Under the pieces are notes generated by a model. It was not told the DNA's origin, did no database searches, and saw only the letters and a list, made by a program, of their open reading frames with translations. Of a stretch of 64,000 nt of DNA, positions 17,101 through 25,659 are shown piece after piece. Numbering within the stretch: position 1 is the first letter of the stretch; each line of letters begins with the position of its first letter. The position numbers and the translations under genes are program-made. Source of the DNA: Roseomonas sp. OT10 (GTDB lineage Bacteria; Pseudomonadota; Alphaproteobacteria; Acetobacterales; Acetobacteraceae); NCBI RefSeq assembly GCF_020991085.1, contig NZ_CP087719.1, forward strand, positions 3,926,001 to 3,990,000, written 5' to 3'.

Positions 17101-17850
17101 TTAAAGCAAGGAGCGGTTGATGACCCCCGCCGCGAAGACGACGCGCTCCGCGATCCGCGCGGCCTCCTCCGGCGCCAGGTCCGGCTTGCCCAGGGTGATG
17201 CTAAGGCTGCCCAGGACCTGGTCGCCGCGCTCCAGGATGGGGGCGGCGATGCCGGTGACGCCCGGCGTCACCTGGCCATGGCTGCAGTCCCAGCCCTGCG
17301 CCCGCATCCGGCGCAGCGTCTCCCGCACCTCCGCCAGGGTGGCGCCGAGCCTCCCCGCCTCGAACTCCGCCGCATGCTCCGCATGGAGCCGCGCCAGGGC
17401 GGGCGGGGGGAGGTGCGCCAGGATGATGCGGGAGGCGGCACCCCGGAACATCGGCCTCCCCAGGCCGCGGGAATAGCGGCTGCGGAAGCGGGCATCCCCC
17501 TGTTCCTGATGGATGCACAGGACCCGGTCCCGGTAGCGGCGGCAGAGCAGCGCGATCCCGCCGATGGAGCCCGCCAGCTCCGCCATCACCGGCCGCGCCG
17601 CCGCGATCAGCGGGTCCCGGTCCCGCATGCTGCGGTCCAGCTCCATGATCCGCGGCCCCAGGGTGAAGCCGCGATCGGGCAGGGAGGCGACCAGCCCGGC
17701 ATCCGTCAGGGTCTTGAGGTGGCGGTACAGGGTGGAGCGGGTGTAGCCGAGGGCCTCGTGTAGCGCCTCGAAGCTCAGCAGCCCCTCGGGCGCCGCCTCG
17801 ATCTGGTCCAGGACGCGCAGCATGCGCTCAGGGCTGGATTGCGCCGTCAA
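17101..17850 (-). CDS. IclR-family transcriptional regulator
   Basis: A 249-residue regulator. The winged helix occupies residues ~5-65 (RMLRVLDQIEAAPEGLLSFEALHEALGYTRSTLYRHLKTLTDAGLV). The IclR effector domain follows with LGPRIMELDRS, FRGAASRIILAHLPP, RAQGWDCSHGQVTPGVTGIAAPILERG and GSLSITLG. A TTG at 17850 is favoured because it adds conserved residues before the helix and lies 9 nt after AGGAC; the ATG at 17823 is the alternative. It lies just upstream of the monooxygenase gene on the same strand (67 bp gap) and most likely regulates that catabolic operon. Confidence 0.85.
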   Translation of the reverse strand: MTAQSSPERMLRVLDQIEAAPEGLLSFEALHEALGYTRSTLYRHLKTLTDAGLVASLPDRGFTLGPRIMELDRSMRDRDPLIAAARPVMAELAGSIGGIALLCRRYRDRVLCIHQEQGDARFRSRYSRGLGRPMFRGAASRIILAHLPPPALARLHAEHAAEFEAGRLGATLAEVRETLRRMRAQGWDCSHGQVTPGVTGIAAPILERGDQVLGSLSITLGKPDLAPEEAARIAERVVFAAGVINRSLL

Positions 17851-18157
17851 TCGGAGTTTGTCCTGACATATGGGATTGACCGATGTCCTTCCGCGCCACC
17901 CGATTGGCGCGGAGACGGATCGGCTTTAGCACCGGCGGGTCCCCGGCAGCCATATGCGCGGAACCCCGACCGGGCCCCCGAGGCTGATCCGGTCCGGTTG
18001 CCGGTGGCACGCCGGGGTCAGGCCCCGTCCCGGCTCCGGTATCGCGCGGGACGGCATCGCGCGGGAGGACACCGGCGCCCGGCACGATCCGACATGGCCC
18101 GCATCCCACCGCGGGACCGGCACGATGGCGGGCGATCGGGTCACGACGGACGCAGCC
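17851..18157. other. Intergenic region between IclR and LysR genes
   Basis: About 300 bp. It must carry the minus-strand promoter of the IclR gene, since a locally AT-richer stretch lies at 17851-17890 (CATATGGGATTGACC). The rest is GC-rich and I see no gene or strong repeat in it. Confidence 0.4.
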
Positions 18158-19108
18158 TCACGTCCGCCGCCGCGATGACGCCGCTCCGGGAGGCGGGGGG
18201 CGAGCCGCGAGGTCGCGATACAGCCCGTCGCGTGCCTGCCGCATGGCGGCCAGGAAGCGCCCGACCAGGGCGGGGCGCGGCCGGCCCTCCGGATACAGGG
18301 CGGAGATGGTGAAGGCGATCTGCGGCATGAAGGGCCGCACGACGAGCCCCCGGTCGCGGTAGCTCTGCGCCGTGAAGGGATCGACGATGGTCACCCCGGC
18401 CCCGCTCGCCACCAGCTCGCAGGCGATCGCGGTGATCGGCGTCTCCACGGTGATGTCCGGCTGCACGCCCTGCTCCGCGAGGAGCAGGCCGAGGGCGCGC
18501 TGCACCACGCTGTTCGGCCCGCTCCCGACGAGCTGGAGCCCGGCGAGGTCCTGCACCTCCACGGTCCTGCGCGCTGCCAGCGGATGATCCGGCGGCATGA
18601 TGCAGACACTGGGCGAGGGATCGAACAGCTCCGTTTCCAGCCCGGGCCGCTCGGCGGCCAGCATGGCGAAGCCGATGTCGAACTGCTGCGTCGTCATCCA
18701 GCCCGGGATGGCGTCCGACCGTTGCACCTGCAACGACGCCGACACGCCGGGATGGTCCCGCAGGAAGCCCGCCAGCACGCGCGGGAGGAAGGCCTGCGCC
18801 AGGGCGGGCATGCTGAGGATGTTCAGATGGCCGACGCGGTGCGTGCGGATGCGCTCCGCATGCTGGAGGATCTTGTCCACGCCGGTGAAGGAGCGCTCCA
18901 CCTCCTGGTGGAAGACCAGCGCCTCGGCCGTCGGCACGGTCCGCCCCTGCACGCGCGAGAAGAGTGGGAAGGCCAGGCTGTCCTGCAACTCGGCGATCAG
19001 CCGGCTGATCGAGGGCTGCGAGGTGCGCAGCAGCTTCGCCGCTCGCGTGAAGCCCCCGGACTGTATCACGGCGTGGAACGCTTCCAGATGCCGGTGGGTG
19101 ACGGCCAT
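18158..19108 (-). CDS. LysR-family transcriptional regulator
   Basis: A 316-residue LysR regulator. The N-terminal helix-turn-helix is THRHLEAFHAVIQSGGFTRAAKLLRTSQPSISRLIAELQ, and the periplasmic-binding-like effector domain runs from about residue 90. The ATG at 19108 is chosen because GGAGGG precedes it by three bases; two upstream in-frame ATGs lack such sites. It is transcribed away from the ABC transporter/oxidoreductase operon that starts at 19261, the classic arrangement for a LysR activator of an opine or amino-acid operon (OccR and NocR are known examples). Confidence 0.88.
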   Translation of the reverse strand: MAVTHRHLEAFHAVIQSGGFTRAAKLLRTSQPSISRLIAELQDSLAFPLFSRVQGRTVPTAEALVFHQEVERSFTGVDKILQHAERIRTHRVGHLNILSMPALAQAFLPRVLAGFLRDHPGVSASLQVQRSDAIPGWMTTQQFDIGFAMLAAERPGLETELFDPSPSVCIMPPDHPLAARRTVEVQDLAGLQLVGSGPNSVVQRALGLLLAEQGVQPDITVETPITAIACELVASGAGVTIVDPFTAQSYRDRGLVVRPFMPQIAFTISALYPEGRPRPALVGRFLAAMRQARDGLYRDLAARPPPPGAASSRRRT

Positions 19109-19260
19109 TCGCCCTCCATTCCCCTGCGCCATATCAGATCCGGATGAGCACATCCAGAATCAGCGAATTGACAGATCGCCTGCCGCGCCGAGACTGCCCG
19201 CAAGAGCAAGACGATCCGGGACGCCGACAGGCCGGCAAGGCAAGTTCAAGGGGCTGCACG
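19109..19260. promoter_or_regulatory. Divergent LysR / ABC operon control region
   Basis: A 150-bp region between the divergent LysR gene and the transporter operon. ATCAGATCCGGATGA near 19134 contains a short dyad (ATCCGGAT), and TTGACA at 19168-19173 is a perfect -35 hexamer reading towards the transporter operon, though no good -10 follows at 17 bp. Activator-dependent promoters often lack a good -10. This is an assignment by position. Confidence 0.35.
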
Positions 19261-20307
19261 ATGCAGATGGACCGACCGACGCTTCTTCCCATCCTCGGCC
19301 TGGCTTTGGGTGCCGCCCTCCTCCTGGGGAAGCCGGCCCAGGCGCAGCAGACGCTCTACGTGGCGGGCTACGGCGGTTCCTTCGAGCGCATGATGCGCGA
19401 GCGGATCATCCCGCCCTTCGAGCAGGCCAACAACCTCCGCGTGGAATACGTCGCCGGCCAGTCCACCGCGACGCTGGCCAAGCTTCAGGCGCAGCGCGGG
19501 CAGCAGGAGCTGGACATCGCCATCGTCGATGACGGGCCGATGTACCAGGCGGTGCAGTTCGGCTTCTGCGCGCCGATCGAGGCGTCGCCCGTGCTGAACG
19601 ACCTCTACCCGCTGGCGCGGCTGGACGAGAAGGCGGTGGCCTTCGGCGTCGGCGCCACCGTGCCCGTCTACAACGAGCGCGTCTTCGCCGAGAAGGGCTG
19701 GGCCCCGCCCGCCTCCTGGGCCGATCTCGGCAACCCCGCCTTCCGCGGCCAGCTCGCCCTGCTCGGCGCGGCCAGCACCACGGGTCTGCACGGGCTGATC
19801 ATGGTCGCCCGCGCCAAGGGCGGCGGCGAGGCCAACATCGATCCGGGCTTCGCCGCCTTCCGCAGCGAGATCCGGCCCAACGTCGTGACCTTCGCGCCCT
19901 CCGCCCCGAAGATCGAGGAGCTGCTGCAGAGCGGCGAGATCTCGCTCTCCGTCCTCTCCCGCTCCCGCGTCACCGCGCTGCGCGCCATGGGCCTGCCGAT
20001 CGCCGCCGCCACGCCGAAGGAAGGGCCGGTCGCGCTGATGACGACGATCTGCCCCGTGGCGAAGAGCACCGTCTCGCCGGCGGCGCAGGCCTTCATCCGC
20101 CACATGCTCTCGCCGGAGATGCAGCGCATCTTCGCCTCCGGCGGCTACGGCCCGGTGAACCGCACGACGCAGCTCACCGAGAAGGAGGCCGAGGCGGTCC
20201 CCTTCGGCGCAGAGGCGGTGAACAGCCTGGTGACGCTGGACTGGCCGACGATCAACCGCCAGCGCGCCGCCTGGACGCAGCGCTGGAACCGCGAGATCGA
20301 GCGCTGA
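19261..20307 (+). CDS. ABC transporter periplasmic substrate-binding protein (PotD/opine type)
   Basis: A 348-residue exported binding protein. After MQMDRPTLLPILGLALGAALLLGKPAQA (signal peptide) the mature protein starts QQTLYVAGYGGSFERMM, the usual beginning of the putrescine/spermidine/iron-type receptor family. Later patterns are IAIVDDGPMYQ, TVPVYNERVFAEKGW.PPASWADLGNP and LSRSRVTALRAMGLPI. The ATG at 19261 begins the signal peptide and follows AAGGGG; the longer in-frame ORF upstream is not a signal sequence. It is the first gene of a six-gene operon with ATPase, two permeases, a FAD oxidoreductase and an opine-dehydrogenase-family enzyme, so its ligand is probably an amine or opine-like compound. 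Confidence 0.87.
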   Translation: MQMDRPTLLPILGLALGAALLLGKPAQAQQTLYVAGYGGSFERMMRERIIPPFEQANNLRVEYVAGQSTATLAKLQAQRGQQELDIAIVDDGPMYQAVQFGFCAPIEASPVLNDLYPLARLDEKAVAFGVGATVPVYNERVFAEKGWAPPASWADLGNPAFRGQLALLGAASTTGLHGLIMVARAKGGGEANIDPGFAAFRSEIRPNVVTFAPSAPKIEELLQSGEISLSVLSRSRVTALRAMGLPIAAATPKEGPVALMTTICPVAKSTVSPAAQAFIRHMLSPEMQRIFASGGYGPVNRTTQLTEKEAEAVPFGAEAVNSLVTLDWPTINRQRAAWTQRWNREIER

Positions 20308-20313
20308 GCGCGC

Positions 20314-20343
20314 GGCGGCCGGCCCGGCAGCGGGCCGGCCGCC
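20314..20343 (+). promoter_or_regulatory. Intercistronic 13-bp stem-loop
   Basis: A perfect hairpin with arms GGCGGCCGGCCCG / CGGGCCGGCCGCC and the tetraloop GCAG, six bases after the binding-protein stop and just before the ATPase gene. There is no T-tract, so it is not a canonical terminator. Stems in this place in ABC operons are known to protect the upstream receptor mRNA and lower expression of the membrane and ATPase genes. Confidence 0.6.
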
Positions 20344-20359
20344 AGGACGGACACAGGAC

Positions 20360-21430
20360 ATGGCCAAGATCGCCGTCGAGGCGCTGACCAAGCGCTTCGC
20401 CCATTTTGTCGCCCTGCACGGCATCGACCTCGCCGTGGAGCCGGGCGAGTTCATCGCGCTCCTCGGCCCCTCGGGCTGCGGCAAGACGACGACGTTGAAC
20501 ATCATCGCGGGCTTCGAGGCACCGAGCGGCGGCCGCGTGCTGCTGGACGGGCGCGACCTCGCGGGGGTGCCCGCCAACCGCCGCGGCATGGGCATCGTTT
20601 TCCAGAGCTACGCCCTCTTCCCGCACATGACGGTGGCGGAGAACGTCGCCTTCGGGCTGGAGATGCGGCGTGTGCCGAAGGCGGAGCGCGACGCGCGGGT
20701 GCGCCGCACGCTGGATCTGGTGGGGCTTTCCGCCATGGCGGACCGCTACCCGCGCCAGCTCTCCGGCGGGCAGCAGCAGCGCGTGGCCCTGGCCCGCGCC
20801 ATGGCGATCGAGCCCGAGCTGCTGCTGCTGGACGAGCCGCTCTCCAACCTCGACGCCAAGCTGCGCGAGGGGATGCAGGTGGAGCTGCGCGCCATCCAGC
20901 GCCGCGTCGGCACCACCACCCTGATGGTCACCCACGACCAGGCGGAGGCGCTCGCCACCTGCGACCGCATCGCCGTGATGGAGGCGGGGCGCATCGTGCA
21001 GTACGCCGATCCGCAGAGCCTCTACGACGCCCCGCGCAGCGCCTTCGCCGCCGGCTTCGTCGGCCGCTCCTCGCAGCTGCGCGGGCAGGTGGTGGCGGGG
21101 CCGGACGGCCCGGCGCTGCGGCTGGAGGGCTGTGAGGCGCCGCTACCCGGTGTGCTGGGCGGCTGGTCGCCCGGAGAGGCCGTGCTGCTCGCGCTCCGCC
21201 CGGAACGCGTCGCCATCGGCCCGGTGGGCGAGGGCATGCTGCAAGGGCAGGTGACGGCGCGCGTCTTCCAGGGCAGCGCCTGGCTGTTCGAGGTGACGAC
21301 GCCGGCCGGGCGGGTCACGGCGGCGCAGTTGCACCGCGGCACCCCCGCCTTCCGCGAGGGGGATGCGGTCTCGCTCGGCTGGTCCTGGTCCGACGCGGTG
21401 CTGCTGCCGGCGGAGCCCGCCCGTGGCTGA
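20360..21430 (+). CDS. ABC transporter ATP-binding protein (PotA family)
   Basis: A 356-residue cytosolic ATPase. Walker A GPSGCGKTT near residue 38, signature LSGGQQQRVALARAM near 134, Walker B LLLLDEPLSNLDAK near 155 and H-loop MVTHDQAEA near 192. A TOBE-like C-terminal domain from ~240 carries VLLALRPERVAIGP and VTARVFQGSAWLFEVTTPAG. It energises the two permeases immediately downstream, the first of which starts inside its last codons (8-bp overlap). Confidence 0.92.
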   Translation: MAKIAVEALTKRFAHFVALHGIDLAVEPGEFIALLGPSGCGKTTTLNIIAGFEAPSGGRVLLDGRDLAGVPANRRGMGIVFQSYALFPHMTVAENVAFGLEMRRVPKAERDARVRRTLDLVGLSAMADRYPRQLSGGQQQRVALARAMAIEPELLLLDEPLSNLDAKLREGMQVELRAIQRRVGTTTLMVTHDQAEALATCDRIAVMEAGRIVQYADPQSLYDAPRSAFAAGFVGRSSQLRGQVVAGPDGPALRLEGCEAPLPGVLGGWSPGEAVLLALRPERVAIGPVGEGMLQGQVTARVFQGSAWLFEVTTPAGRVTAAQLHRGTPAFREGDAVSLGWSWSDAVLLPAEPARG

Positions 21431-22289
21431 GGTCGCGCGGCGGCCCGGCCCGCCCATCCTGCTCAGCCTGCCGGCGCTGCTCTTCTTCGCCGCGCTGCTG
21501 GTGACGCCGCTGGTGATGACGGTGGCGCTCAGCCTCCAGGCCTTCGACCTGAACACGGGCGCCACGGGCGGCTTCACCTGGCAGAACTACGCCGACGTGC
21601 TGACCGATCCCTACTACCACACCATCTTCGGCCGCACCCTGGGCATCGCGGTGGCCACCACCCTCGCCTGCATCCTGCTGGGCGCGCCGGAGGCCTATAT
21701 CCTCTCGCGCATGCGCTCGCCCTGGCGTTCGGTCTTCCTGATCGTCTGCCTCAGCCCGCTGCTCATCTCCGTGGTGGTGCGGACGCTGGGCTGGGCGCTG
21801 CTCTTCGGCCGCAACGGGGTGATCAATCAGGCGCTGGGCGCGCTGGGGCTGGGCGGCGGGCCGATCCCGCTGCTCTACACCACCCACGGCGTCGTCATCG
21901 CCCTGGTGCATGTGGCGCTGCCCTTCATGGTGATCTCCGTCTGGACCTCGCTGCAACGGCTGGACCCACGCGTCTCCCACGCCGCCGTCTCGCTCGGGGC
22001 CGGGCCCTTCACCATGTTCCGCCGCGTCATCCTGCCGCAGATCATCCCCGGCATCCTGTCCGGCTCGCTGATCGTCTTCGCCATGGCCGCCAGCGCCTTC
22101 GCGACGCCCGCGATCATCGGTGGGCGGCAGCTCAAGGTGGTGGCGACGGCGACCTATGACGAGTTCCTGGGCACGCTGAACTGGCCGCTGGGCGCCGCCC
22201 TCGCGATCGCCCTGCTGGTCGTCAACGCCGCCATCATGCTGACCTACAACCGGGTGCTGGAGCGCCGCTACGCGAGGTTCGCCGCATGA
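21423..22289 (+). CDS. ABC transporter permease (PotB family)
   Basis: A 288-residue inner-membrane protein with about six hydrophobic segments, the first at LLSLPALLFFAALLVTPLVM. The ATPase-contact EAA loop reads SHAAVSLGAGPFTMFRRVILPQIIPGI. The GTG at 21423 overlaps the ATPase gene by 8 bp and gives the usual short N-terminus; the longer frame upstream is translated from ATPase codons. The following gene begins within its stop (ATGA). Confidence 0.9.
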   Translation: MAEVARRPGPPILLSLPALLFFAALLVTPLVMTVALSLQAFDLNTGATGGFTWQNYADVLTDPYYHTIFGRTLGIAVATTLACILLGAPEAYILSRMRSPWRSVFLIVCLSPLLISVVVRTLGWALLFGRNGVINQALGALGLGGGPIPLLYTTHGVVIALVHVALPFMVISVWTSLQRLDPRVSHAAVSLGAGPFTMFRRVILPQIIPGILSGSLIVFAMAASAFATPAIIGGRQLKVVATATYDEFLGTLNWPLGAALAIALLVVNAAIMLTYNRVLERRYARFAA

Positions 22290-23083
22290 CCCGCAACGGC
22301 CCGCTCAGCCTGATCTTCCACGCCGTCTTCGTGCTGTTCATGCTGGCGCCGCTGCTCGTCATCGTCTGGATGGCCTTCACGCCGGAGAGCCTGCTGGTGC
22401 TGCCGACCACGCGCTTCTCCCTGCGCTGGTTCGCGGCGATCCTGAACAGCCGGCAGTTCCTGGACGCCTTCGGCTTCAGCATCCTGCTCGGCCTGCTCGC
22501 CGCGACCTGCGCCATGCTGCTGGCGGTGCCCGCGGCGCTGGCCGTGGCGCGGCACCGCTTCCCGGGACGGGACGGCGTGATCGCGCTGTTCCTCTCGCCG
22601 CTGATCATCCCGCACGTCGTCCTCGGCGTCGCCTTCCTGCGCTTCTTCACCGGGATAGGCGTGCAGGGCAGCTTCGCGGCCGTGCTCGCCAGCCACGTGC
22701 TGGTGATCTTCCCCTATGGGCTGCGCCTCGTCCTCGCCGCGCTGGTCAGCGCCGATCCCGCGCTGGAACGGGCGGCGCTCTCGCTCGGCGCCTCGCGCTG
22801 GACGCTGTTCCGCCGGCTCACCCTGCCGCTGATGCTGCCGGGGGTGGCGGGCGGCTGGGTGGTGTCCTTCATCCAGAGCTTCGACGAGGTGACGATGACC
22901 GCCTTTATCGCCACGCCCTCCTCGATGACGCTGCCGGTGCGGATGTACCACTACATCGAGGAATCCATCGATCCGCTGGTCGCCTCCGTCTCCACCGTCG
23001 TCATCCTCGGCACCTTCGTCCTGATGCTGGTGATCGACCGCATCTACGGGCTCGACCGCATGCTCGTCGGCAAGGGGCGCTGA
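22286..23083 (+). CDS. ABC transporter permease (PotC family)
   Basis: A 265-residue inner-membrane protein with six predicted membrane segments and the EAA loop ERAALSLGASRWTLFRRLTLPLMLPGVAGG. The start overlaps the stop of the first permease by 4 bp. It completes the importer encoded by the operon. Confidence 0.9.
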   Translation: MTRNGPLSLIFHAVFVLFMLAPLLVIVWMAFTPESLLVLPTTRFSLRWFAAILNSRQFLDAFGFSILLGLLAATCAMLLAVPAALAVARHRFPGRDGVIALFLSPLIIPHVVLGVAFLRFFTGIGVQGSFAAVLASHVLVIFPYGLRLVLAALVSADPALERAALSLGASRWTLFRRLTLPLMLPGVAGGWVVSFIQSFDEVTMTAFIATPSSMTLPVRMYHYIEESIDPLVASVSTVVILGTFVLMLVIDRIYGLDRMLVGKGR

Positions 23084-23126
23084 CGCCCCCGCCCTTCCCT
23101 TCCGTCCGGATCAAGAGGTCCTTCGT

Positions 23127-24245
23127 ATGAAAGCCATCGTCGTGGGGGCCGGCATCGTCGGCGCCTCGGTTGCCTATCGCCTCGCGCAGGCCGGCGCCGC
23201 CGTCACCCTGGTCGAGGAGCGCCGCATCGGCGGCGGCACCTCCGGCGTCACCTATGCCTGGGTGAACGCCTGCGAGAAGCTCGCTTCCCGCCCCTATTTT
23301 GAGCTGAACATGGCCGGCCGCCGCGCCCACGCGGCGCTGGCCGAGGAGCTGGACGGCGCGAAGTGGTGGTACCATCGCCCGGGCGTGCTGCAATGGCAGC
23401 ATGCCGAGGCGGAGGCGGGCGGGCGCGACGGCGCCGAGCCGACGGACAAGCTGAAGCGCCTCCAGGAATGGGGCTATCCCGCCGAGCCGCTGGACCAGGC
23501 CGAGTTGCTGAAGCTGGAGCCGGAGATCAGCCCGGCGGTGGTCGGCAACGCGCCGGTCATCCACTACCCCGGCGACGGCTGGGCCGATGCGCCGCTCTGC
23601 GCCGCGGCGCAGGTGGGGGCGGGGATGGAGCGGCACGACCTCACCCTGCGGATCGGCAAGGTCGCCGGGCTGGAGGTGCGGGCCGGGCGCTGCGAGGGCG
23701 TGCGGCTGGCGGATGGCAGCGTGCTGGGCGCCGACCTGGTGGTGAACTGCGCCGGGCGCTGGTCCAACGAGGTCGCGGGGGAGGCGGGCATCCCCCTGGC
23801 GCCGACCTACGGCATCGTCGCCTATACCCCCGCCGTGGGGCTGCGGCTGCGGCGCGGGCTGCGCACGCCGCTGATCAACCTGCGCCCCGATGGCGGCGGG
23901 CGGCTGCTGCTGCGCTCCAACGAGCTGGACCGGCTGGTCACCTCGCTCGACGGCGCCGTGCCCTCCCACCCGCAGGCGCAGGAGCTGCTGCGCCGGGCGA
24001 AGCTGACCCTGCCGGCCCTCGGCCCGGCCGAGGTGGAGGCGGTGCGCATCGGCATCCGTCCGGTGCCGGGCGACAGCTACTCCGCCGTCGGGCCGGTGCC
24101 GGGCCTGTCCGGCTACTACCTGGCGGTGACGCACAGTGGCGTGACGCTCGGCCCCTTCCTCGGCCAGGCCATCGCGCAGGAGGCGATCGAGGGGCGCGAG
24201 GCGCCGGAGCTGGCCGAGTTCCGCCCGGCGCGGTTCTTCCGCTGA
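23127..24245 (+). CDS. FAD-dependent amine/amino-acid oxidoreductase (DadA/opine-oxidase type)
   Basis: A 372-residue flavoprotein of the D-amino-acid-oxidase fold. MKAIVVGAGIVGASVAYRLAQAGAAVTLVEE is the N-terminal FAD site, followed by GGGTSGVTYAWVNACEK. DLVVNCAGRWSNEVA is the mid-protein motif, and GIRPVPGDSYSAVGPVPGLSGYYLAVTHSGVTLGPFLG is the C-terminal flavin contact. Enzymes of this group oxidatively release amines from secondary amines, including opines. It follows the permease genes by 43 bp and is coupled to the next gene by a TGATG overlap. Confidence 0.85.
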   Translation: MKAIVVGAGIVGASVAYRLAQAGAAVTLVEERRIGGGTSGVTYAWVNACEKLASRPYFELNMAGRRAHAALAEELDGAKWWYHRPGVLQWQHAEAEAGGRDGAEPTDKLKRLQEWGYPAEPLDQAELLKLEPEISPAVVGNAPVIHYPGDGWADAPLCAAAQVGAGMERHDLTLRIGKVAGLEVRAGRCEGVRLADGSVLGADLVVNCAGRWSNEVAGEAGIPLAPTYGIVAYTPAVGLRLRRGLRTPLINLRPDGGGRLLLRSNELDRLVTSLDGAVPSHPQAQELLRRAKLTLPALGPAEVEAVRIGIRPVPGDSYSAVGPVPGLSGYYLAVTHSGVTLGPFLGQAIAQEAIEGREAPELAEFRPARFFR

Positions 24246-25333
24246 TGCGCGTCGGCATCCTCGGCGCCGGCGCCGTCGCCTATGGCAGCGCCGCCTTCCT
24301 CTGCGCCAACGGGCACGAGGCGCGGCTCTGGTCGCCCTCCGGTCGCCGCACGGAGGCGCTGGCGGCCGGCGCGCCGCTGGTGAGCGAGGGCGTGGTGGCG
24401 GGAGAGTTCCATCCCGTCATCGCCGGCAGTTGCGCCGCCGCGCTGGACGGCGCCGATGTCGCGCTGGTCGCCCTGCCCGCCAATGGCTACCGCATGGTGC
24501 TGGAGGCGATGGCGCCGCATCTGCGCCCCGGGCAGGTGGTGATCGTCAGCGCCCATGCCTCCTTCGGCGCGCTCTACCTCTCGCGGCTGCTGGCCGCGCG
24601 CGGGCTGGAACTGCCGATCGTGGCGCTGAGCACCACGGTGCTGCGGGCGCGGCAGACCTCGCCGACGCGCGTGCGGGTGGCCACGCTGCGCGGCAAGGTG
24701 GACATGGCGACGGTCCCCGCCGCCGCGGCGGCGGAGGGGCTCGCCGCCTGCAACGCGCTGTTCGGCGAGCGCTTCCTCCCGCGTGCCGACCTGCTCGCCG
24801 TGGCGCTGAGCAACGTCAACCCGCAGAGCCACCTGGCACTCGCGCTGTGCAACTTCACCCGCATGGAGAAGGGCGAGGCCTGGGGGCAGAGCGAGCACAT
24901 GACGGAGTCCGTCGGGCGCCTGCTGGAGGCGGTGGATGCGGAGCGCCTCGCCATCGCCGCCGCCTTCGGGCGCGAGGTGCGCAGCATGCGCCAGCACTAC
25001 AGCCTGACCTACGGCCTGCCCGACGCGCCGGTGGCGGAGAGCGCCCGCATCCTGGCCGCGCGCGACGCGCCGACCCTGGGGCCGGCCACGATCCAGACGC
25101 GCTACACGCTGGAGGACGTGCCCTTCGGGCTGGTGCCTCTGGCCTGGCTGGGGCGGCTGGCGGGGGTTCCCGTGCCGCTGCACGAGGCGGGGATCGCGCT
25201 GTTCTCCGCTCTCTACGGACGTGACCTCGCGGCGGAGAACGACCTGCTGCCGGCGCTGGAAGCGCAGGGATTGGCCGAGGAGATCCTGGCCGAACGGGGC
25301 ATCGGCCGCAGCCCGGCAGCGGCAGGAAACTGA
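24245..25333 (+). CDS. NAD/NADP octopine/nopaline dehydrogenase-family protein
   Basis: A 362-residue protein. The Rossmann start is MRVGILGAGAVAYGSAAFLCANGHEARLWSPSG. The C-terminal half is helical with LSNVNPQSHLALALCNFTRMEKGE and ESVGRLLEAVDAERLAIAAAFGREV, matching the helical domain of the opine dehydrogenase family, including the His and Asn/Gln pattern. Opine dehydrogenases reductively join, or split, an amino acid and a 2-oxoacid. The context (binding-protein importer and FAD opine-oxidase-like enzyme) suggests breakdown of an imported opine-like compound. The initiator ATG shares one base with the previous stop. Ketopantoate-reductase-like enzymes have a similar N-terminus and are the main alternative. 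Confidence 0.8.
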   Translation: MRVGILGAGAVAYGSAAFLCANGHEARLWSPSGRRTEALAAGAPLVSEGVVAGEFHPVIAGSCAAALDGADVALVALPANGYRMVLEAMAPHLRPGQVVIVSAHASFGALYLSRLLAARGLELPIVALSTTVLRARQTSPTRVRVATLRGKVDMATVPAAAAAEGLAACNALFGERFLPRADLLAVALSNVNPQSHLALALCNFTRMEKGEAWGQSEHMTESVGRLLEAVDAERLAIAAAFGREVRSMRQHYSLTYGLPDAPVAESARILAARDAPTLGPATIQTRYTLEDVPFGLVPLAWLGRLAGVPVPLHEAGIALFSALYGRDLAAENDLLPALEAQGLAEEILAERGIGRSPAAAGN

Positions 25334-25334
25334 C

Positions 25335-25641
25335 ATTGCCGTGTCGATCGCCATTCCGCGGCGCCGAGCAGAACCGTTTGATCTGTTTGAGGGTGATGCG
25401 TGCGATGGCGAGGGGGGGAAGGCTTGGCCGTTATCGGCGCGGCGCTCGTCGCGGATGGCCAGACGGCGGTCGTGGCTGAACAGGCATAGGCGCCCTCTCC
25501 AAGCCGGCACGCTGCTTCTTCCAGCGCCAGCGGGCCTGCTCCGAGATGCCGAAGCTTGCGGATCAGGTCGGCCACCGGCAGGTCCATCTCGGCCTGCCTC
25601 AGCGCCGCCACGGTCTGCTCCACGGAGAATCTCTCCGTCAT
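25335..25641 (-). mobile_element. Transposase debris (frameshifted IS3 OrfA, possible second IS tail)
   Basis: Reading from 25641 leftwards on the minus strand, MTERFSVEQTVAALRQAEMDLPVADLIRK is the N-terminus of an IS3-family OrfA helix-turn-helix protein. A frameshift then moves the homology to another frame, GISEQARWRWKKQRAGLERA, after which it breaks off. Further left, HDRRLAIRDERRADNG followed in another frame by ARITLKQIKRF may be the tail of a different (IS5-like) transposase; that part is uncertain. Non-functional. It borders the CRISPR-Cas locus on its upstream side. Confidence 0.65.
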
Positions 25642-25659
25642 GGCCGATCTCTCCATCCA

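Noticed and set aside
20308-20359. A terminator after the receptor gene ending the operon
   Set aside because: The stem lacks a T-tract and the ATPase and permeases that must work with the receptor follow at once.
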